From Rubrivivax sp. (GTDB taxonomy: Bacteria; Pseudomonadota; Gammaproteobacteria; Burkholderiales; Burkholderiaceae_C), in NCBI GenBank assembly GCA_019635315.1, contig JAHBZT010000004.1, positions 434,001 through 498,000 on the forward strand: a stretch of 64,000 nucleotides of DNA. The letters run 5' to 3'. Every line of letters starts with the position of its first letter. The stretch's first letter is position 1. The notes beneath the pieces were generated by a model. It ran no database searches, was not told the DNA's origin, and was given only the letters and a program-made list of their open reading frames with translations. The translations under genes were made by a program, and so were the position numbers. This document shows positions 59,501 to 64,000 of the stretch, one piece after another.

Positions 59501-62125
59501 TTCTCTGGTCGCGCGCACAGCGAAGCGCAGCTTAGGATGCAGGTGCGTCTCGGCCGGGACCGAGAAAGCGTCGGCTTCACGCGCTGCCGTGCCGCCGTCG
59601 GGGGTGAGCAGCGCGGCGATTTCCTCTCCTACACCAGGCGCGTCGGGATCGGGCACGAACAGCCGAAGGTCATAGCGGAGATCGGCGAACGCCGACTCCT
59701 TCTGAAGCTCGAGGAGCATGTCGCCGAGTACGCCCGCGCGGCCCGGGTTGAACGCGTTGATGGTCAGCGTGCGAACGTAGGGATGCTGTACGAGGTAGCG
59801 CCGCACGCGCGAGGCGAGGTACGCGCCGTCGATGAGCGCGCCGCCGATGGCGGGCTCGGGTAGGCCAAGCGCGCTGCACACCTCGCCAACGAGGCCGCGA
59901 GGATCCTCCTCATTCGAGGGTGCGAAGAGCGTCCAGAACGGGTTGATGCTGTCGACGGCGGTAAGCACGTGACCCGCCTCCGTCGGGAGGACCGGCGGGA
60001 AGCTCGTCGGCGAGAGGAGCTTCAGCAGTGCCTCGCGCGCCGGGACCACGTACTCATGCGGGGCGCGCTTCGCCGCTGCCACCCAGCGTGCTCCGAGCTT
60101 CGCCCACGTGGCGAACCATAGCGCCCGAAGCGGGTGCGTGGGTGCCACCAGGACGGCGTCGCGGCGTCGGCCACGGTGGTCGACGATGGCGAGAAGCACG
60201 GAGTCGAGCGCGAGGACCTTGCGCAGGTCGGCGAAGGCCCGCTGCGAGTCGCTCTTCGCCGTCGCCTCAGCGCGGCGTGAGAGGTGGGCGAGCAACTCGA
60301 GGTACGCCTCGGAGTAGTCGCTCGCGCGCTCGGCATGCGCAGCAGCGTCGGTGCCCTGCGTCACCAGCTCGGACGTGCCGCTGCGCACCGCATCGAAGTA
60401 GCGCCTGCGCGCTTCGAGGAAGCTGTCGACAGCAGGCCCCTGCGGCCAGCTGTTGACCTCGCCGGTACTCGACCCGGGCACGCCGTGGTTCAACGGGATG
60501 CGCCAGCTGATCGGCCCCTCGGGCGCGGCTAGGATCTTCTGCTCGATGCTCTTGAGCGCGCGTGAGACCGGCACATGCACCGAGCCCTCGCGTCCGAGCT
60601 TCACCTCAATCATGTCGGTGCCGGTGACGTGGCCCTTGGTCTTGTCGGCCCACGCAGCGTGTCCCAAGACGACGCTGGTCGGGTCGCGGTTGTCTAGAAC
60701 AGCCGAGAACTGCGCGCGGAAAAGGGCATGCAGAGCGCTCGGCTCACGCGGGACCGCGCGCTGTGCTGGCTCGACTTCGACCTGCGTGTCGGGCAGGACG
60801 TAGAAGAGGTCACTCTCGTTCGGGCGGCGCGGAAGAGTCTCTTCGCCTTCGGCACTCCACGCGATGGCATGGCCGTTGACATCCACCAGCGGGATCAGGT
60901 CGCCGCTCTCCGTTTGGGCGAGCATGCGGACGAAATGCCACCCTTCCTCCCAGTCGATCTTGCCCAGCGCGGAGAACGAGATGGTCGCCTTGTCGATCGC
61001 GGTCTTCCACACGGCCTTGCTGCGCACGAGACCGATGGGGCCGTGTTCCTTTGAAATGACCTGCGCCGCGAACTTCGCGAGCCCCTGCACCTTGCTCGGG
61101 TGCGGCTCCGTACGGAACGTGACGTTGAACTTCTTGAGGCTGCTGATCGGAAGGATGCGCTGCCCGATGAGCTGCACGAGCGGGTCCTTTGTCTCGTCCT
61201 CGGCGACGGACGGAAGGTCCGTCTGCACCTCGCCGATGAAGATGGCGTCGGGCTGAACGCCTCCGTCCGCGAACTCCCACTTGTTGAAGGCAAGCTGCCA
61301 ATGCGACTTGTCGACGACGATGCGTCGAGCCCATTGGCGCGGGTCATCCGTGCCTGCTTCGGCGAGGAAGTCGCCGAGCAGGTTCTTGAACGCGCGCTTG
61401 GCGAGCCCCAGATCACCGACACGACCGCGCTCCGAGCGCGGGGACCAGGTCAGCTTCTCGACGCACTCGCGGTTGCGTATCAGGCGCGCCGGCGCCTTTT
61501 CCGGCGGCGCGAGCCACTCGAAGTCCGGAACGAGGCCTATCTCATAGAGCGACGCGCCGATGGCTTCGGCGTCGTTGCCGTTCACCTTGGCCGTGAGAAG
61601 GAATCGCACCGTCGAAAGCGCGTCCGCAAAGGCCCAGGGCGTCTCGGGTTCACGCAAGCGACGAATCGACACCTGGACGGAGCCGCGCAACGCCGGCGGG
61701 ATTTCGTCGACGAGCCGCTTGATGAGCGCTTCGTAGAGGCCCGTCACAGCGACCTCTTCGAAGGTCGCTACGCCGAAGGAGTCCTCGGCCGAGGCGCGTA
61801 CCTCGCTGGGCACGAATACGAGGAGTGGCTGGCGCAGCGAGCCATCGGCGTACGGGTTGCGCAGCTCGACGAGCTTTGTGCTCGACACCGCGAGGTCGGC
61901 CGGGATTGCCAGCTTGCCATCCGTGAGCACGGCGACCATTGTGTTGGGCAGTTCGGCGCGGAGACGAGCGCAGAGTCGAACCATCAGCTCGGCGTCCAGG
62001 TCGATGACGCGCATGCAATGCCCGGCGTCGCGGTTGCGGAGCTGCTCCACGAGCAGCGGAACCGCGACGTTCTCCAATTCGATCGTGAGCTGCCCTAAGG
62101 ACAGCTCCTGGAACCCAGCGCTCAC
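56567..62125 (-). CDS. Giant HerA-type ATPase of a defence system (MAD8-like; DptH alternative)
   Basis: An 1852-residue protein. The first 1100 residues have no recognised domain. Near 1150-1185 a PD-(D/E)XK pattern occurs: Asp in LGLFDLDINRR and Glu-x-Lys in CRLVEVKCYSG, a probable nuclease site. A Pro-Ser-rich linker (about 1300-1450) leads to a HerA/FtsK ATPase with Walker A FGVQGGGKSYTL near 1490 and Walker B LVVFDEAHKYI near 1723. The ATPase and partner order agree with the MAD7-MAD8 end of the methylation-associated defence system; DptH of the phosphorothioate-dependent system has the same plan. Its start overlaps the stop of the upstream gene as ATGA-type coupling. Confidence 0.65.
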   Translation of the reverse strand: MSAGFQELSLGQLTIELENVAVPLLVEQLRNRDAGHCMRVIDLDAELMVRLCARLRAELPNTMVAVLTDGKLAIPADLAVSSTKLVELRNPYADGSLRQPLLVFVPSEVRASAEDSFGVATFEEVAVTGLYEALIKRLVDEIPPALRGSVQVSIRRLREPETPWAFADALSTVRFLLTAKVNGNDAEAIGASLYEIGLVPDFEWLAPPEKAPARLIRNRECVEKLTWSPRSERGRVGDLGLAKRAFKNLLGDFLAEAGTDDPRQWARRIVVDKSHWQLAFNKWEFADGGVQPDAIFIGEVQTDLPSVAEDETKDPLVQLIGQRILPISSLKKFNVTFRTEPHPSKVQGLAKFAAQVISKEHGPIGLVRSKAVWKTAIDKATISFSALGKIDWEEGWHFVRMLAQTESGDLIPLVDVNGHAIAWSAEGEETLPRRPNESDLFYVLPDTQVEVEPAQRAVPREPSALHALFRAQFSAVLDNRDPTSVVLGHAAWADKTKGHVTGTDMIEVKLGREGSVHVPVSRALKSIEQKILAAPEGPISWRIPLNHGVPGSSTGEVNSWPQGPAVDSFLEARRRYFDAVRSGTSELVTQGTDAAAHAERASDYSEAYLELLAHLSRRAEATAKSDSQRAFADLRKVLALDSVLLAIVDHRGRRRDAVLVAPTHPLRALWFATWAKLGARWVAAAKRAPHEYVVPAREALLKLLSPTSFPPVLPTEAGHVLTAVDSINPFWTLFAPSNEEDPRGLVGEVCSALGLPEPAIGGALIDGAYLASRVRRYLVQHPYVRTLTINAFNPGRAGVLGDMLLELQKESAFADLRYDLRLFVPDPDAPGVGEEIAALLTPDGGTAAREADAFSVPAETHLHPKLRFAVRATREFRTSPETHAAHLSLLFDVFPAEEVAARRADPRHATAFVHGLVQEFSTEYHEDELTVAWRRLPRHGMARPIEDAEELSDLLGSLAAAMSSATATIATGQSGMDLRPVVSLVLGPDDRALLHQVHEVSDWVFTLDRNLGIEFFDHGGHATRPDYLIDHSPDMASMLGHRLVITSRSVAELEALLRPVLEQYGLQAEGRHAVVLLDQLRSLSGRLALKLISSPTQRAEALGLALSRLYLEHQGVFENQIVVPLDAHLDLYRVLKQGADELGDEVSFKRTDLGLFDLDINRRIITCRLVEVKCYSGVGDLAAYNALKSSIAEQIGQSEQVLAHHFDPQRTPQDRPDRTFKTRELALLLEFYLERAERYGAITREAADEARYFAHTLDDGYHLSFTRSALIFDFAKPGTEPPESESGIEYHRIGVDLIRQLVDAAAPSAESSASISSSSGSGGPGGGEPRPRGVAELHRRRERAPSVPTLDSAAFLGSPRDRSVSWEELRGRLPSVPPPPHMPIAPQEAVPMPALPPSTRPRAAEELPAAQPAKAATVANVAPAVPPPECPAAEPPPPPGAAVKTAHAVPYDIMLGVTGDSPQYGLLGDVSGRRISIDLNQTHTISLFGVQGGGKSYTLGTIAEMASLHIPHINVLPNPLATVIFHYSPTMDYRPEFTSMIAPNSEAAQVKALKETFGAEPRALRDVLLLAPADKLDERRQEYPDIEVRPLKFGAGELQTSHWRFLMGAVGNQATYIRQLNRVMKSLRDDLTLAGLNEGIEASSLPDHLKNMAKMRLELAAEYIDDSVRLKEEIRPGRLIIVDLRDEFIEKDEALGLFVVLLQLFADAKYRDSQGVEHSFNKLVVFDEAHKYIESPDLVAGLIEVVREMRHKGTSIMVASQDPPSVPISLIELSSQVILHKFNSPAWLKHIQKANAALGSLTPEKMSNLRPGEAFIWSSKATDDAFTKSAVKIRCRPRVTRHGGATKTAVGA

Positions 62126-63804
62126 GGCTGTCCTCCTTGCGCCGTGCCGCTTTCGGCGATGCGGTACCTCGGGGTGATGGTCTGCGTGACATAGGCGTCG
62201 GAGAGGTCGCGGTAGAAGCCGACCTCGCGGAGCCGTCCGGTAAATGCGCGGAGGTTGTCGCGAAGCGCGCGCCGGTCCTCGATGCTCGTCGTGGGGAAGC
62301 CATCGCTTCGCGGCAACTGATCGATGTAGATCCCGTAGCGCTCACGCAGGAACCCCAACAGCTCGTCGACGCGCAGCTCGCCCGTGTGGAACCCCTCGGC
62401 GCCGCCAGGCTTCAAGACGGCGATCTGCAGCAACACCTCGAGGAGCCGGCTGTCGAGCACGAAGCGCCGCGGCGCGTTCTTGGTCCGGCCCTGCGCGAGC
62501 GCGGCACCGGAGCGGTTCTTGAGCAGGAGCGAGTCGAGACACTCGATGATGTACTGGCGGTGGAACCGACCGCGGAGTGCGACGAGCATCTCGATGTAGG
62601 CGTCGAACTCCGAGAGCCTCATCTCCGTGACCGCCTTCAGCTCGGGATCGAGCTCGGCGTCCTTCGCACCCGAGGTCGCCTCGACGAGGCTAGAGATGCG
62701 CTGACCGAAGAACTTCTCGCGCTCTGCCTTCAGCGGCGCGTCGAGGAGCTGCAGCACCTCGCCCACCGAAAAGTCTCCACTTGCCGGCTTTGACAGCTTG
62801 CCGCGCCGAACGAGGTCGGTGGCGAATTCGTCGAGCTTCTTCGTCGCGAAGTAGGCTCGCACAAAGGTCGGGATGCGGCGGTAGTGGGTGTCCGCGCTGC
62901 GCTCGGCGAGTGCCGCCATCGGCGTTCCCGGCTGGCCCGCTAAGTCGACAAGAAGTCCCACGTGGTAGGGGCAGTGTCCGAACGGGTTCTCCGGGCTCTT
63001 CGCGTTCATCGGGCATGCGCCCGTCGCGCACGTCGGATCCGAGCCCTTCTTGCGCACGAGCGCCGGCAGGAGCTTCAGGAGCCGGAGGTGATAGAGCCCG
63101 AGATGGAAGGCGATCAGGACCTTCAGATAGTCCACCATTACCGAGCGCGGGATGAAGTGCTGGTAGAACAGTAGGCGCTGGATGTCCTCAGCGAGGAGGT
63201 CTGCTGCGCCCACGCAAAGGGGAGTGAAACTCTCGCGCCCAGACGTCGTGTCGGGCGCGTCCTCGACTTGGTCGAGTAGCCGCAGGAGAGCCTGTGTCTC
63301 GACGTCGAGTACCGCGTCCGTGTCGGCCTTGCCGGTGACCTTGTCGTGGCCCTGAAAGAAGAAGTGGTTGAGGTGCTCGATCGCCTTCTGGCCCGCGCCG
63401 TTCCGCGCGCCGTAGAGCATCTCGTAGAGGTGCTGTGCGGCGCCGTAGTCACGTGAGTGCTTCGGATTGCGGAAGCGGTACGTGAAGCCGTGCAGCGGCC
63501 GAGGGGCGGCAACCGCTTGGTTTGGTTTTCCCCGGTTCACGACGTCGAGCAGGTGCGTCTCAACCCAGCGCTCGAGTACCTCGCGGTGGTCCTTGAAGCC
63601 CGTGAACCACTCCGGGTGCTCGAGGAACTCCTCAACGAAGCTCTCGACCGACAGTTCCACCTTGCGCCGCAGACGGCTCGGGAAGCCGTTGTGCGCGAGC
63701 CGCGCGAAGAACGCGGTCAGCACCCGGTCCATTTCGAGTTGCTTGAAGTCGAGGTAGCTGATCTTTGGCAGCCGGAACTCGCGATCTCGTCGGCTAAGCG
63801 CCAT
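62122..63804 (-). CDS. Partner protein of the HerA-type ATPase (MAD7-like; DptG alternative)
   Basis: A 560-residue soluble protein with no enzymatic motif that I recognise. Parts include IEHLNHFFFQGHDKV near 140, LLFYQHFIPRSVMVDYLKVLIAF near 215, a Cys-containing ATCATGACPMNAKSP near 260 followed by a FGHCPYHVGLLV turn (four Cys, possible metal site), and RFVLDSRLLEVLLQ near 450. The genes before and after overlap it by 11 and 4 bases, so all three form one operon. In MADS the MAD7 protein lies directly before the ATPase. The identification rests on size, order and context. Confidence 0.5.
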   Translation of the reverse strand: MALSRRDREFRLPKISYLDFKQLEMDRVLTAFFARLAHNGFPSRLRRKVELSVESFVEEFLEHPEWFTGFKDHREVLERWVETHLLDVVNRGKPNQAVAAPRPLHGFTYRFRNPKHSRDYGAAQHLYEMLYGARNGAGQKAIEHLNHFFFQGHDKVTGKADTDAVLDVETQALLRLLDQVEDAPDTTSGRESFTPLCVGAADLLAEDIQRLLFYQHFIPRSVMVDYLKVLIAFHLGLYHLRLLKLLPALVRKKGSDPTCATGACPMNAKSPENPFGHCPYHVGLLVDLAGQPGTPMAALAERSADTHYRRIPTFVRAYFATKKLDEFATDLVRRGKLSKPASGDFSVGEVLQLLDAPLKAEREKFFGQRISSLVEATSGAKDAELDPELKAVTEMRLSEFDAYIEMLVALRGRFHRQYIIECLDSLLLKNRSGAALAQGRTKNAPRRFVLDSRLLEVLLQIAVLKPGGAEGFHTGELRVDELLGFLRERYGIYIDQLPRSDGFPTTSIEDRRALRDNLRAFTGRLREVGFYRDLSDAYVTQTITPRYRIAESGTAQGGQP

Positions 63805-64000
63805 ATATCGACTCCGGCTCGCGAACGTAGTGCATCTCTAGGCGGCTGTCGGCCTGGCGCTTGACCAAGTAGAAATCACGACCCGCAGTCGTCAGCAAGA
63901 CCTCTTGATAGGGGGCTGAACCCAGCTGGTTCTTGAAAACCACGAGACTCAGGTAGTACCCGCGTTCCTCCTCTACGCTGGGCCGGTAGCCCTCGTTGAG
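63794..64000 (-). CDS. C-terminal end of the next defence-operon gene
   Basis: The last 68 residues of a protein whose start lies beyond the window. The fragment is beta-rich, with YYLSLVVFKNQLGSAP, VLLTTAGRDFYLVKR and the end REPESIYGA. Its stop overlaps the start of the 560-residue gene by 11 bases. In MADS the gene expected here is the kinase MAD6, but the fragment is too short to test that. Confidence 0.75.
   Translation of the reverse strand, partial: LNEGYRPSVEEERGYYLSLVVFKNQLGSAPYQEVLLTTAGRDFYLVKRQADSRLEMHYVREPESIYGA

Noticed and set aside
1-64000. tRNA or rRNA genes, and an element attachment site at a tRNA 3' end
   Set aside because: No cloverleaf, CCA-type acceptor end or rRNA-like stretch was recognised on either strand. 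By-eye search could miss one, so a tRNA scan would be decisive.
1-64000. Plasmid replication initiator gene
   Set aside because: No RepA, TrfA or similar protein was recognised, so plasmid status was not claimed; the gene could lie outside the window.

Overview
The window is GC-rich (roughly two thirds G+C by eye), with dense, overlapping genes using ATG and GTG starts after purine-rich ribosome sites. Gene content and base composition suggest a proteobacterium, probably a Burkholderiales-type betaproteobacterium; this is an inference, since no rRNA or core housekeeping gene is present. Most of it is the backbone of a self-transmissible element of the MOBH / F-type mating-pair group (SXT/R391 ICEs and IncA/C-like plasmids). 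No replication initiator and no element end is visible, so ICE and plasmid cannot be told apart.

Layout. (1) 1-3.7 kb: end of a thermonuclease gene, an exported unknown protein and a cluster of very small unknown proteins. (2) 4.4-7.0 kb: two unknown genes followed by a Mom-like acyltransferase and a TGT/DpdA-like protein, a possible DNA hypermodification module. (3) 7.8-11.3 kb: a complete RIT element (three overlapping tyrosine recombinases between 36-bp perfect inverted repeats), inserted at the catalytic tyrosine codon of a fourth recombinase gene whose two pieces flank it. (4) 12.4-13.56 kb: gene-free region with repeated motifs, leading into a ParM-like segregation pair. (5) 14.9-18.9 kb: a Cas4-like fold apparently divided over two genes, an SppA-type peptidase, a RibD/DHFR-like reductase and an exported unknown protein.

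(6) 19.3-40.7 kb, all on the minus strand: the F-type secretion system in transcriptional order - unknown, transglycosylase, OmpA-like protein, unknown, pilin, TraL, TraE, TraK, TraB, DsbC, TraV, TraC, TrbI, S26 peptidase, small exported protein, TraW, TraU, TrbC, TraN, small exported protein, TraF, TraH, TraG. (7) 40.8-45.1 kb: DUF4400 membrane protein, TraD coupling protein and MobH relaxase. (8) 45.2-47.7 kb: regulators - a protein made of two FlhC units, an FlhD-like partner (compare SetCD/AcaDC) and a BetR-receiver protein. (9) 48-56.2 kb: DUF932 protein, primase, a B12-dependent ribonucleotide reductase (NrdJ), small unknown proteins and a divergent AcaB/DUF1845-like gene. (10) 56.6-64 kb: the distal part of a defence operon: an 1852-residue HerA-type ATPase with a probable nuclease motif, its 560-residue partner and the end of a third gene. 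The last two whole genes best resemble MAD7/MAD8 of the methylation-associated defence system, with Dnd-type DptG/DptH the alternative.

Working together: the FlhDC-like pair probably switches on the long tra operons; relaxase, TraD and the secretion system move the DNA; ParM and its partner stabilise it; primase, NrdJ and the possible hypermodification genes may help the incoming strand be copied and protected; the defence operon is cargo that guards the host.
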